64,000 bases of DNA. Origin: Clostridium sp. BJN0013. Its GTDB lineage: Bacteria > Bacillota > Clostridia > Clostridiales > Clostridiaceae. This document shows, piece after piece, positions 18,255-28,369 of this stretch. The position numbers were made by a program, and so were the translations under genes. Each line of letters starts with the position of its first letter. Within the stretch, counting starts at the first letter, position 1. The notes under the pieces are model-generated. The model was not told the DNA's origin. It was given only the letters and a program-made list of their open reading frames with translations, and ran no database searches. Location of the stretch: positions 434,001 through 498,000 of the forward strand of contig NZ_CP162495.1 in assembly GCF_040939125.1 (NCBI RefSeq), written 5' to 3'.

Positions 18255-21200
18255 ATGAAGAGCAATTTGAAACTGAATTAATACAATATATTACCAGTGG
18301 AACCATAACTAAACCTGAACACCTGGAAGGAATCAGCGGCTTTAAGGTTAGTGAAAAATCTGCTGATTACTGTGTGAAAACAAAGCTGTGGAAGTATGAA
18401 CCAAAAATTAAAAATACAGACCAGCTTTGGGATAACTTCAAAGAGATTCTTGAGCAACACAATCAAAATACACTTGATCATCCACTAAGTACTGTGGAAT
18501 TTAATCAAGTTAAAAAGATTATATCTGGTATTCAAACACCATATGAAGCTGGACAATTTTTATATGGACTTAATGGTGTATCGCAAATCGAAATTGATTT
18601 AGATGACGGTCGTCATGTGTTTTTAACGGTTTTCGATCAAAAACAAATTGGTGCTGGAGATACAGTGTATCAAGTAGTTAATCAAATTGAACGCCCTGCA
18701 ATCATAAGTGGAAAACAAAATCGTCGTTTTGATACGACACTTCTCATTAATGGGTTGCCTATCATACAAATTGAAGAAAAACGTGATACACATGATGTCA
18801 ATGAAGCGCTAAATCAAATGCATCAATACTCTGAGGAAAACCAATATCAGGATATTTTTTCAACTTTACAAATATTGGTGGCGATTACGCCAAATAACGT
18901 GAAGTATATGGCCAATACCACGCCGGATAAGTTTAATAAGGATTTTGCTTTTAACTGGCAGCGTAAAAGTGATAATACGATTGTGCGTAATTGGAAAGAG
19001 TTTGCTGATTCAATGTTAAGTATTCCAATGGCACATCAAATGGCTACTAATTATATGATTTTGGATGGCACGAAAAACAAAGAAATGTTAAAGGTGATGC
19101 GTCCATATCAAGTATATGCTACTCAGAATGTAATTGAAAATTTAAAGCAAGTTGATTTTGAACTTGGCACAAATAAAGTAGGCTATGTTTGGCATACCAC
19201 AGGTTCAGGCAAAACCATAACCAGTTTTAAAACAGCATGGCTTGCAAGTCGCATGCCAAAAATTGATAAAGTTGTATTTTTAGTAGATAGAATTGCTTTA
19301 ACAGATCAGACAAATGAAAATTATAGGGCCTATGATCCAGATGCTGGCGAAGATGTTAGTGGCAGTGTTCAAGATACTAATAATACTAATGATTTGAGCC
19401 GTAAGTTAAAGAGTAAAGATAATAGTATTATTGTTACTTCTGTTCAAAAGCTTGATACCTTAGTGAAACGTAAATCTTTTAAAGCACCTGAAAAAAATAT
19501 TGTATTTATCGTGGATGAGGCACATCGTTCAACTGGTGGTGAAAGTTTTGCAAAGATACAAAAGGCTTTTAAAAGATCTGCTTGGATTGGTTATACAGGG
19601 ACACCGATGTTTGATGAAACTACTAGTGGTTTAAGAACAGAAGATATTTTTGGACCATTGTTACATGCTTATACTATCCGTGAAGCAATTGCGGATAGAA
19701 ATGTTCTAGGCTTTAAAGTAGATTTTGAAACAACCATTGATGAAGAACAAATGAAATTAAAATATCTGCCAAATTTCTATAGAGAACGCTATCCTAAGTG
19801 GAGTGAAGAACAGATCCAAGAAAAGATTAATAATCTAAGTCAAGAAGATATGGATGATGCGATTGAACCAAGTTTTTATGATGAAAATTCAGATCATATC
19901 AAGTTGGTAGTTGAAGATATTTTCAAGAACTGGCGAAATCGTTCAAACGAAGGGAAGTACAATGCTCTCTTTACTACTCATGTTGGTGGTGGGAAAGCGA
20001 GTACTCCAATGGCAATGATGTATTTCAATGAGTTTCAACGAGTAAATGATGAAAATAAGAAGAATGGTGGACAAACATTAAAAGTAGCAGTTACATTTAG
20101 CCAAAACTCATCCAATAATGATAGTATGCTTGCCACCAATCAAGGTTTACATGATGCTATTAAGGCCTATAACAAAGAATTTGGTACAAGCTTTGGTATG
20201 GAGGATGTAGCAGGATATACACAAGATGTTACCAGTCGTTTAAATAAAACTGCTACAGACAAGAATTTTTTAGATATTGTGATTGTGGTAGATCAACTAT
20301 TGACTGGATTTGATGCACCAGAACTTAATACTCTTTATGTAGATAGAACACTTAAAGGGGCTGGACTTATTCAAGCTTATTCAAGAACAAATCGTATTGC
20401 TGATATGCAAGAAAAACCTTGGGGGCGTATTGTAAATTATCGTTGGCCTGCTCAAAATGAGAAGTTGATGAATGAAGCTCTCGCAATTTATGCTAATAAA
20501 GATTCCGCAATTTTATCAGAAAATGAGCAACGTAAATCTAACCAAAAAGATGGTATTATCGCTAAATCTTTTAAAGATGTATTTAATGAAGTTAAAGAGG
20601 TTGTTGAGAAATTAGACAGCTTAACTAATGAATTTCAACAATTACCGCCTTCTGAGAAGCAAAAAGAATATATGCTTGATTTGTTGCGTGATTATAATGC
20701 TGGCATGGCTAAATTAAAACAATATACCCCTGAAGAAGTTGATGGAAATACAGTAGGTTTCAATTACGACAATCCTGATGAGTTAGTTGAAAAATTAGGC
20801 ATGACTAGTGAACAAGAAGTTATGCTTACTACAGTTTTAACCAATGAGCTTAAACAACATATATCAAAAGAAAAGAAAATTCCTTTTTATCAAATTGAGT
20901 TAAGAATGACCCATGTGAAGGATGTGAAAATAGATTATGATTATTTAACTGAATTGGTGGAACAATTATTAAACCAGGTGCACGAGGGCAAGAGCCAGGA
21001 AGCACAAGCTACGAAAGAGAAAATCGATCAATTTGCCACTGGTTTGGAAGACAGAAATTACGCTGCGAAGGTTATGAATGCAGCAACTGCTATTATCAAA
21101 GGGCATTTTCCGCCGGAAGGTTCTAATCTTAAATATCCAGTAAAATTGAGGGATAGTGAACAAATTATTCAAGCGGCTAACAATGTCAGCCTTGATAGAA

Positions 21201-21460
21201 TGTTCCTGGATTTTCGGGTGAAGTGGGGAATTACAGATATTATCACAAGTGCTCAGATGCGTGAATTATTTAGTAGTCATCGTTATGGCGTGCAAGATTT
21301 AGATGATACTGGTCAAATTCGAGATATAATTGCTAAAGCAAGTGTGAATTATAAGATTTTGGCACATAACCAAGATATACAATCTTTGTCTAAAATCAAG
21401 TACCGTAATGGTTTGCGTGAAGCAATTTATGAATTAGCCGATGAGCAGGCAGAAAGTTAA
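18251..21460 (+). CDS. hsdR: Type I restriction enzyme R subunit
   Basis: A 1069-residue DNA translocase-nuclease that cleaves unmethylated DNA together with HsdM and HsdS. The N-terminal nuclease domain has the PD-(D/E)xK-type core LINGLPIIQIEEKRD near residue 170. The SF2 motor shows Walker A TTGSGKT near 316-322, DEAHRS near 421, GYTGTPMF and later QAYSRTNRI (motif VI). The C-terminal part is helical, as in EcoR124I-type HsdR. Length and motif order are normal and no break is visible. It overlaps the half-HsdS gene upstream and is followed after 110 bases by hsdS. Confidence 0.96.
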   Translation: MNEEQFETELIQYITSGTITKPEHLEGISGFKVSEKSADYCVKTKLWKYEPKIKNTDQLWDNFKEILEQHNQNTLDHPLSTVEFNQVKKIISGIQTPYEAGQFLYGLNGVSQIEIDLDDGRHVFLTVFDQKQIGAGDTVYQVVNQIERPAIISGKQNRRFDTTLLINGLPIIQIEEKRDTHDVNEALNQMHQYSEENQYQDIFSTLQILVAITPNNVKYMANTTPDKFNKDFAFNWQRKSDNTIVRNWKEFADSMLSIPMAHQMATNYMILDGTKNKEMLKVMRPYQVYATQNVIENLKQVDFELGTNKVGYVWHTTGSGKTITSFKTAWLASRMPKIDKVVFLVDRIALTDQTNENYRAYDPDAGEDVSGSVQDTNNTNDLSRKLKSKDNSIIVTSVQKLDTLVKRKSFKAPEKNIVFIVDEAHRSTGGESFAKIQKAFKRSAWIGYTGTPMFDETTSGLRTEDIFGPLLHAYTIREAIADRNVLGFKVDFETTIDEEQMKLKYLPNFYRERYPKWSEEQIQEKINNLSQEDMDDAIEPSFYDENSDHIKLVVEDIFKNWRNRSNEGKYNALFTTHVGGGKASTPMAMMYFNEFQRVNDENKKNGGQTLKVAVTFSQNSSNNDSMLATNQGLHDAIKAYNKEFGTSFGMEDVAGYTQDVTSRLNKTATDKNFLDIVIVVDQLLTGFDAPELNTLYVDRTLKGAGLIQAYSRTNRIADMQEKPWGRIVNYRWPAQNEKLMNEALAIYANKDSAILSENEQRKSNQKDGIIAKSFKDVFNEVKEVVEKLDSLTNEFQQLPPSEKQKEYMLDLLRDYNAGMAKLKQYTPEEVDGNTVGFNYDNPDELVEKLGMTSEQEVMLTTVLTNELKQHISKEKKIPFYQIELRMTHVKDVKIDYDYLTELVEQLLNQVHEGKSQEAQATKEKIDQFATGLEDRNYAAKVMNAATAIIKGHFPPEGSNLKYPVKLRDSEQIIQAANNVSLDRMFLDFRVKWGITDIITSAQMRELFSSHRYGVQDLDDTGQIRDIIAKASVNYKILAHNQDIQSLSKIKYRNGLREAIYELADEQAES

Positions 21461-21570
21461 TTTATATCTAATAACACTTTAAAATTAAAGCATTTAATAA
21501 GATGCTTAAGAATAGTAAAATTAATTATTGAACTGTAGACTATCAATTGACAGTTAAGATAGGAGATAAA

Positions 21571-22824
21571 ATGGATAAAAATAAAGCTAATGTACCTAAA
21601 ATAAGGTTTCCAGAATTTACTGACCCTTGGGAACAGCGTAAGTTGGGAGAGATTTCAGATAAAGTAACTGAAAAGAATACGGGAAATTTTTATGATGAAA
21701 CTCTTACTAATTCAGCAGAGTTTGGTATTGTCACTCAAAGAGATTTTTTTGACAAAGATATTTCCAATGCAAAGAACTTAAATGGATATTATGTAGTTCA
21801 AAATGATGATTTTGTTTATAATCCACGAATTTCAAACTTTGCACCCGTCGGACCAATAAAAAGGAACAAATTGGCAAGAACAGGCGTAATGTCGCCACTT
21901 TACTATGTATTCCGAACACACGATATTGATAAAACCTACTTAGAGCATTATTTCGATACGACTTGCTGGCATAGTTTCATGAAACTAAATGGAGATTCGG
22001 GCGCACGTGCCGATCGTTTTGCAATTAAGGATTCTGTGTTTATAGAAATGCCAATCCCATTTCCAAATTTGGAAGAACAGAAAAAAATTGGGAAGTTTTT
22101 TGATACAATAACAATCCTTATCACCCTTCATCAGCGTAAGTTAAATCACTTGCAAGATAAGAAGAAAAGTTTGTTACAAAAAATGTTCCCTAAAAATGGC
22201 GAAGATTTTCCAGAACTTCGTTTTCCAGGATTTACTGACCCTTGGGAACAGCGTAAGTTAAGTGAGGTAGCTACAATTAAAGCACGAATAGGGTGGCAAG
22301 GTCTAACGCAAAAGGAGTTTCTTGATGAAGGTGACTATTACCTTATTACAGGAACAGATTTCGATAATGGACAGATAGATTTTAGTAATTGCCATTATAT
22401 AAGTAAAGAACGATACAACCAAGATGCAAACATTCAAGTGAAGAATGGTGATGTTTTAATCACAAAGGATGGAACTATCGGAAAAGTTGCCTATATAAGG
22501 AATATGGATAAACCAGCAACGCTTAATGCAGGTGTTTTTGTAATTAAAGGAAAGGATAAAAGTTTAAGTGATTTATACCTATATCATTATTTGGCAGCTC
22601 CATTTTTGTTGGATTATGCAGATAAACAAGCTACCGGAGGAACGATCAAACATCTCAATCAAAATGTATTGGTCAGCTTTCCTATTCCACTTCCGAAAGT
22701 AAAGGAACAAAAGGAAATTGGACAGTTCTTCAGCAAAATTGACAACCTTATCACCCTTCATCAACGTAAGTTAAATCACTTGCAAGAACAAAAGAAATCA
22801 TTACTACAACAGATGTTTATATAA
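21571..22824 (+). CDS. hsdS: Type I restriction specificity subunit with two TRDs
   Basis: A 417-residue subunit that sets the DNA target of the R-M complex. It has two target-recognition domains, each opened by nearly the same sequence (RFPEFTDPWEQRKL near residue 10 and RFPGFTDPWEQRKL near 217) and each closed by a near-identical coiled coil (TLHQRKLNHLQDKKKSLLQ and TLHQRKLNHLQEQKKSLLQ). At DNA level the openers share 29 identical bases (21616-21644 and 22231-22259). Such repeats let TRDs be swapped by homologous recombination. The start is ATG 21571, with TAGGAG upstream; an in-frame TTG at 21547 precedes that site. Confidence 0.93.
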   Translation: MDKNKANVPKIRFPEFTDPWEQRKLGEISDKVTEKNTGNFYDETLTNSAEFGIVTQRDFFDKDISNAKNLNGYYVVQNDDFVYNPRISNFAPVGPIKRNKLARTGVMSPLYYVFRTHDIDKTYLEHYFDTTCWHSFMKLNGDSGARADRFAIKDSVFIEMPIPFPNLEEQKKIGKFFDTITILITLHQRKLNHLQDKKKSLLQKMFPKNGEDFPELRFPGFTDPWEQRKLSEVATIKARIGWQGLTQKEFLDEGDYYLITGTDFDNGQIDFSNCHYISKERYNQDANIQVKNGDVLITKDGTIGKVAYIRNMDKPATLNAGVFVIKGKDKSLSDLYLYHYLAAPFLLDYADKQATGGTIKHLNQNVLVSFPIPLPKVKEQKEIGQFFSKIDNLITLHQRKLNHLQEQKKSLLQQMFI

Positions 22825-22838
22825 ACAGAGTTCTTGGT

Positions 22839-22875
22839 TTCAGGTGGAGTTTTTTTCTCCATCTGAAACTTAGAA
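22839..22875 (+). terminator. Hairpin after hsdS
   Basis: GTTTCAGGTGGAG / CTCCATCTGAAAC (one G-T pair) around a T-rich loop, 15 bases after the hsdS stop. No T-run follows, so it may attenuate rather than terminate. Confidence 0.45.
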
Positions 22876-22897
22876 ATCGTTATCCAGGGACGTAGCA

Positions 22898-22996
22898 GCC
22901 GTTATCCCCCACTTTATAAGAAAAGTAGAGAACCAAAATTTTCAATTTTGTGTGAATCACTTTCACAGAGTACGATGGGGGTATTACGGCTGGTAG
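22898..22996. repeat. Inverted repeat between hsdS and hsdM
   Basis: CAGCCGTTATCCCCCA (near 22898) faces TGGGGGTATTACGGCTG (near 22978), complementary apart from one bulge, across about 65 bases. It lies in the 215-base gap before hsdM. Possible roles are a leader structure controlling hsdM or an old insertion scar. Confidence 0.45.
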
Positions 22997-23039
22997 CCAT
23001 CGGATAAAATAATTTGAAAAGAGAAAGGAAATAAAAATA

Positions 23040-24629
23040 ATGAGTAATAATCTACAAACAATTACTAGTAAACTTTGGGCTATGGCAAATGAACTGCGTG
23101 GCACAATGGATGCGTCAGAGTACAAAAACTATATCTTGGCATTTATGTTTTATCGATACCTTTCGGAACATCAAGAGCAGTATTTAGTGGGAAATAATGT
23201 TATTGATGTTGCAGAGGGAGAATCTATCAATGATGCTTACCTAAAACAAGCGGTAGGTGCAGATTTAGATGACTATTTACAAGATATTTCATCAAGTTTG
23301 GGGTATGCAATTGCGCCGAATGATACATGGGAGTCTTTGATTAATAAAATTAATGATGCACAAGTTATTCCTAGTGACTACCAAACTATTTTTGATAACT
23401 TTAATAAAAATGCAGAATTAAATAAAGAAGCAGTTAAAGATTTTCGTGGTATTTTCAACGATATTAACTTGGGAGATTCACGTCTTGGAAGTTCTACAAA
23501 TGAACGTGCAAAATCACTTAACAATATAGTTAAGTTAGTTGATGGAATTGAATACAAGGGAGATGATGGAAAAGATATTCTAGGTGAAATCTATGAATAT
23601 TTAATTGGTAAATTTGCTGCAAGTGCTGGTAAAAAAGGTGGAGAATTCTATACACCTCATCAAGTAAGTAAGATTTTAGCTAAAGTGGTCACTAACGGTG
23701 TAGAAAAATCAGATGAATTCTTCAATGTATATGACCCAACAATGGGATCAGGTTCCTTACTACTTACTGTTGGACAAGAATTGCCTAATGGTACTCCTAT
23801 GAAATATTTTGGTCAAGAGTTGAATACAACAACGTATAACTTGGCCCGTATGAACTTGATGATGCACAATGTGTCTTATAACAATATGACACTAAATAAT
23901 GCTGATACTTTGGAAAGCGATTGGCCAGATGGACCAGACGGAAAAGGGATTGACCACCCACGTAGTTTTGATGCAGTGGTTGCAAATCCACCATATTCTG
24001 CAAAATGGGATAATGATAAAACTAAGTTAAAGGACCCACGTTTTAGCGATTATGGAAAATTAGCACCAGCCTCAAAAGCAGATTATGCTTTTATATTGCA
24101 CAGTATATATCATTTAAACAACACTGGCACAATGGCTATTGTTTTGCCTCACGGTGTGTTATTTCGTGGTGCAGCAGAAGGCAAAATACGTCAAACTCTG
24201 ATTGAAAAAAATTATCTTGATACGGTTATTGGTCTACCAGCTAACTTATTTTATGGAACAAGTATACCGACAATTATTTTAGTATTTAAAAAGAATCGTA
24301 AAACGAAAGACATATTATTTATTGATGCAAGCAATGATTTTGAAAAGGGTAAGAATCAAAATAACTTAAATAATGAAAATATAGATAAAATCATCAATAC
24401 ATTTAAAGAACGTAAAGATGTTGATAAATATGCTCATGTGGCATCAATTGAGGAAATCAAGGAAAATGAGTTTAACTTGAATATTCCACGTTATGTTGAC
24501 ACTTTTGAAGAAGAAGCTCTAATTGATTTGGAAGAAGTAAATAAGCAGTTAGAACAAGATAATAAGGAAATTGCAGAACTTGAAGCAGAGATTAATGAAC
24601 AATTGAAGATTTTAGGTGTAAAAATTTAG
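23040..24629 (+). CDS. hsdM: Type I restriction-modification methyltransferase subunit
   Basis: A 529-residue N6-adenine methyltransferase that protects host DNA. The helical N-terminal domain (MSNNLQTITSKLWAMANELRG) is followed by the SAM-binding motif VYDPTMGSGSLLL near residue 230 and the catalytic NPPY motif in VVANPPYSAKW near residue 316. A coiled coil closes the protein (EVNKQLEQDNKEIAELEAEI). Length is normal and the gene appears intact, so modification should be functional. The gene order half-S, R, S, M with the methyltransferase last is less usual than R-M-S. Confidence 0.96.
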   Translation: MSNNLQTITSKLWAMANELRGTMDASEYKNYILAFMFYRYLSEHQEQYLVGNNVIDVAEGESINDAYLKQAVGADLDDYLQDISSSLGYAIAPNDTWESLINKINDAQVIPSDYQTIFDNFNKNAELNKEAVKDFRGIFNDINLGDSRLGSSTNERAKSLNNIVKLVDGIEYKGDDGKDILGEIYEYLIGKFAASAGKKGGEFYTPHQVSKILAKVVTNGVEKSDEFFNVYDPTMGSGSLLLTVGQELPNGTPMKYFGQELNTTTYNLARMNLMMHNVSYNNMTLNNADTLESDWPDGPDGKGIDHPRSFDAVVANPPYSAKWDNDKTKLKDPRFSDYGKLAPASKADYAFILHSIYHLNNTGTMAIVLPHGVLFRGAAEGKIRQTLIEKNYLDTVIGLPANLFYGTSIPTIILVFKKNRKTKDILFIDASNDFEKGKNQNNLNNENIDKIINTFKERKDVDKYAHVASIEEIKENEFNLNIPRYVDTFEEEALIDLEEVNKQLEQDNKEIAELEAEINEQLKILGVKI

Positions 24630-24659
24630 ATTTGTTGGTGGTGGGAAGGTGAGATTTTC

Positions 24660-25104
24660 ACTTTTCTACATTTGCTTGGGAACAGCGTAAGTTGGAGGAT
24701 GTAGTAGATTTTCTTGGTGAGCAAAGGAAACCATTGGAGGCTGGGACGCGTGAATCTGGTTCGTATCCTTACTATGGAGCATCAGGAATTATTGATTATG
24801 TGAAAGATTATATATTTGATGAAGAACTGATTTTATTGAGTAAAGACGGTGCGAATATTATAGACAGGAATTATCGTGTATGTTTCTTAGCGTGTGGTAG
24901 ATATTGGGTAAATAATCATGCACATGTTTTAAAAGCAAAAAAAATTATAGCAATGGATTTATTTGTGAGGCATTAGAAAGACTTAACTATGAAAAATACA
25001 ATACAGGAACAGCGCAACCTAAATTGAATCAAGAAGTATGCCAGAATATCAATATTATGGTTCCTGGGTTAGATGAACAAGAGAAAATATTTTATGTAGA
25101 ATAA
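24660..25104 (+). pseudogene. Truncated extra hsdS cassette (single TRD, frameshifted)
   Basis: After hsdM, a frame opens with FAWEQRKLEDVVDF, matching the TRD opener of hsdS (19 identical bases at 24675-24693). It continues as a third, different TRD (RESGSYPYYGASGIIDYV...RYWVNNHAHVLK). At 24938-24945 an A-run frameshift breaks it. In the other frame it continues ICEALERLNYEKYNTGTAQP to MVPGLDEQEK and stops at 25104, lacking a coiled coil. There is no start codon. It looks like a silent cassette able to donate a TRD to hsdS. Confidence 0.75.
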
Positions 25105-25166
25105 TCGAAATATAGAGTATAATATATATAAGAATTTGCATTATTTAGTTAGGGGTGTGAAGTAAA

Positions 25167-25475
25167 TTGGGTGCTGAAAAAGTAAAAATAGATTTGAATT
25201 TATCTAAGGATTTAATACCACTTATAGAAGATCTAGGACTTTCAAAATCTTTAAATGATAATATAACTATATCAATAGCAATTGCACTATTTACAAGTAA
25301 GTCTGTGTCATTAGCTCGTGCAGCTGAGATAGCAGAAATGAACCTTGTAGATTTTATGGATTTACTTAAAAATAAAAATATACCTTGGAATGAATATACA
25401 GAAGATGAATTTCGTCTTGATCAAATTGCACTAAGAGATTTAAAAGATGAATTAGGAGCTAACAAAAATGACTAA
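25167..25475 (+). CDS. UPF0175-family antitoxin-like protein
   Basis: A 102-residue protein. Its centre ITISIAIALFTSKSVSLARAAEIAEMNLVDFMDLLKNKNIPW is the UPF0175 pattern, a small helix-turn-helix family often paired with PIN-like (DUF3368) toxins. The start is a TTG after AGGGGTGTGA. The stop overlaps the next ATG (25468), as expected for an antitoxin-toxin pair, but the toxin gene is cut off after about 22 codons (next entry). The antitoxin therefore appears orphaned. Confidence 0.7.
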   Translation: MGAEKVKIDLNLSKDLIPLIEDLGLSKSLNDNITISIAIALFTSKSVSLARAAEIAEMNLVDFMDLLKNKNIPWNEYTEDEFRLDQIALRDLKDELGANKND

Positions 25476-25869
25476 AGTTGTATGTAATTCAAGCCCAGTC
25501 ATAGGGCTAAGTATTATTAAAAAGTTAGATTTGCTAAGGTACTGTGAAAAGCACCAGAAGCAAGTGGACAGGAAATACAGCAGGATGAACAGACCCTTTA
25601 AACACTTATATAACACCAGCAGGTGGAAGAAGCTGAGAAAACAATTCTTACAGGAACATCCCATTTGTGTAAAGTGTAAAGCTAAAGGTGTTATTAAAGC
25701 TGCAGCTGTTGTGGATCATGTTCGGGCACATAAAGGTAATGAAAGGCTCTTCTGGGACGAGAGCAACTGGCAGCCCTTATGTAAATCCTGTCATGATAGG
25801 AAAACTGCCAGGGAGGATGGCAGCCTACTGCAGGGTAAGTGTGCGTCCGTAAATAGCCTTAATATATAG
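25468..25869 (+). pseudogene. Chimeric ORF: start of a PIN-like toxin fused to a phage HNH endonuclease
   Basis: A 133-codon frame with two unrelated parts. Residues 1-23 (MTKVVCNSSPVIGLSIIKKL onward) are the N-terminus of a DUF3368 PIN-like toxin. From RYCEKHQKQVDRKY on it is a phage-type HNH endonuclease: YNTSRWKKLRKQFLQEHP, CVKCKAKG, VVDHVRAHKG, NWQPLCKSCHDRKTARE. The HNH part lacks its own first zinc cysteines. The join, near 25537, is in frame. Near its 3' end the frame enters the group II intron (5' end about 25839), so the last codons are intron sequence. Both partners are probably inactive as toxin; the HNH core might still fold. Confidence 0.65.
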
Positions 25870-28368
25870 GTTATGCGGGCTTGTTAAGAATACTACCTTT
25901 AGCAAGTAGTAGGTAAAAGTATTGGAGCAAGTAAAACTTGCAACCTATCACCACTGAATTTATTCCAAAGGGAAACTGGAGGAGGAGTGCAGCATATTCA
26001 GAGAAAGGCACAAGTCATTTAGTTATCAAAATGCGACTTATGGCAAATAGAAATATTTGTGCAATAGTGTCAGGTGAAAAGATGTGTATGAGGGTAAAAG
26101 CTAAACTGCTTGAATGATAGTCAGAGGTTAGGAATATGGCATCCTATGACGGAAGATAACTATTAACGTCAGAAATCAAGGCAAGTGTAAAGTTGTTACT
26201 TATAGTTGTGTAATACTCTTGATTAACTAGCTATTGGATAATAGAAAATGACGAAAGTCATACCCGACAACATATCAAGCTAATTCTGCAAGTCTAAACG
26301 GAGATTTCCTAAACAGGCAAAATGCTTGCAAGGAAACAGAGTTTTCATAGTAGTTAGAGATAGGGAAAGCCTATTACAAGGCGAAGGGAAACAGTTTGTT
26401 TTTAATTACAGTACAAAGAAAGGTGCGTGAGGCACTATGAGAAATCCTAGTATCGTATTAAAGAGTTTGAGTGAAAATTCGTGTAAAAAAAGGATATAAA
26501 TTCCAAAGACTATATAGAAATTTGTACAATATTGAGTTTTACTTTAAAGCCTATGCAAACATCTATGGAACAGATGGAAGTATGACAGCAGGGATTGATG
26601 GACAAACGGTAGATGATATGAGTATAAAAAGAATGGAAGCAATAATCAGTTCATTAAAAGACCATAGTTATAAGCCTAATCCTGTAAGACGGACATATAT
26701 CGAAAAAGAGAATAGCACAAAAAAGCGACCTTTAGGAATCCCGTCAGCAAATGATAAATTGATACAGGAAGTAGTCAGAATGTTACTTGAAAGCATATAT
26801 GAACCTTGTTTTTCTGAGAATTCACACGGTTTTAGACCGAATAGAAGTTGTCATACAGCATTAAAAAGCATTGATAGAACGTTTTTGGGGGTAAACTGGT
26901 TTATTGAGGGTGATATTAAAGCGTGCTTTGATAGCTTTGACCACCATATATTAATAGACATCCTCCGTAAAAGAATTGATGACGAGTATTTTATATCACT
27001 AATATGGAAATTTCTAAAAGCAGGCTATATGGAGCAATGAAAGTATAACCATACATATAGCGGAACACCTCAAGGAAGTGGAATCAGTCCAATACTTGCT
27101 AATATTTACCTTAATGAGTTGGATAATTATATTGCTGAATATAAAAGCAATTTTGATGTTGGAAGTAGTAAATATCAAAAAAAGAACCCGGAATATAATC
27201 ATAACCGACATAAATATGAAAATAAGAAAAAGGAAAACAATAAGCATTGGTGGAAGTTCACGGAACTTGAAAAGAAGCAGGCAACAAAAGAACTTAAAAT
27301 ACTTGAAGAAATATACAAAACAACAAGATGCACCGAAGTACGTGATAATGGATATAAGCGAATACAATATTGCCGATATGCAGATGACTTTATAATTGGA
27401 GTAATAGGCAGTAAAGATGACGCAAAAAAAATAAAATTAGATATAAAAGATTTTTTTGGTGAAAAGCTTAAACTCACACTGTCAGAGGAAAAGACAAAAA
27501 TTACACATACAACTAAGATGGCAAGATTTTTAGGCTATGATATAGCCATATCACACAGCAATCAATTACAATACAACAATAATGGAGTAAAACAACGACA
27601 ACACAGGGGTACTGTAAAAATGTATGTACCGAAAGAAAAATGGGTAGACAAACTAAGAGAATACAAAGCATTCAAGATAATAAATGGCGAAAAAGAAATT
27701 TGGAAACCAATTCATAGGGGTGAATTATTCAATCTTGAGGATATTGACATAATAACCCAATATAATGCAGAAATTAGAGAACTGTATAATTATTATAGAC
27801 TTGCGGACAATGTGTCGGTATTAAACTACTTTAGCTATTTTATGGAATATAGTATGTATAAGACATATGCTAGTAAATATCAAGTTTCAATGAGTAAAAT
27901 AATTACACAACACAAAATAGATGGAGTGTTCGGCATAAATTATCAAACAAAAGCAGGGAAGAAAAGGTGTGAATTTTATAATCAAGGTTTTAAAAAGGAT
28001 GACAAATGCTTATATAGGGCAGATATTCTACCACAATATGTAAAGTATAAAAGACCAAACAGTATAATTGCAAGACTAAAAGGTGGTATATGTGAATTAT
28101 GTGGCAAAAAAACGGATGATGTAAGAATGCACCAAATCAAGAGATTGAAGGACTTAAATGGTAAGAATGATTGGGAACAGATTATGCTTAAAAAAAGGCG
28201 AAAGACATTAGCCGTATGCTATAAATGTCATACTAAAATACACGAACAATAAACCAAACTTATAACAAATGGAGAGCCGTATACATCGAGAGGTGTACGT
28301 ATGGTTCGGGGGAGAGTTACGCCTAAAACCTACTATAAGAGCAAGGCGTAGGCGGGCTTATCCCATAC
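25839..28368 (+). mobile_element. Group II intron (retrotransposon), ends approximate
   Basis: The 5' end is taken at GTGCGTCCG (25839), matching the GUGYG start of bacterial group II introns. About 600 bases of non-coding ribozyme (domains I-III) precede a maturase gene. Domain V lies at 28273-28306 (GAGCCGTATAC ... GTACGTATGGTTC around a GAGA-type loop). A domain VI-like hairpin follows, and the 3' end is near ATCCCATAC at about 28368. The flanking exons do not match: the left exon is HNH endonuclease, the right exon a serine recombinase. Insertion alone cannot explain that; a rearrangement is needed. Confidence 0.8.
26437..28252 (+). pseudogene. Group II intron reverse transcriptase/maturase, broken
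   Basis: Intron-encoded protein with reverse transcriptase motifs (KKRPLGIPSANDKLIQE, SHGFRPNRSCHTAL, SGTPQGSGISPILANIY and catalytic CRYADDFIIG), a maturase X domain, and a C-terminal zinc/HNH-like end (CELCGKKTDD ... CYKCHTKIHEQ). The likely original start is ATG 26437 (MRNPSIVLKSLSENSCKK). A one-base excess in the A7 run near 26483 shifts the frame, and an in-frame TGA at 27038-27040 replaces what is normally the Trp in the ME-x-WKYN-type segment. Splicing and mobility would now need a maturase supplied in trans. Confidence 0.8.
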
Positions 28369-28369
28369 G

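Noticed and set aside
22898-22996. Inverted repeat between hsdS and hsdM as an invertible promoter or recombinase-driven hsdS switch
   Set aside because: No invertase gene is nearby, the TRD repeats are direct rather than inverted, and the arms are short and imperfect.
27038-27040. In-frame TGA codons at Trp positions in the maturase (27038) and PgsA (59983), suggesting TGA recoding as Trp
   Set aside because: Intact genes in the window end in TGA (for example ABC ATPase and response regulators) and the same broken genes carry other lesions. Ordinary nonsense mutations explain them.
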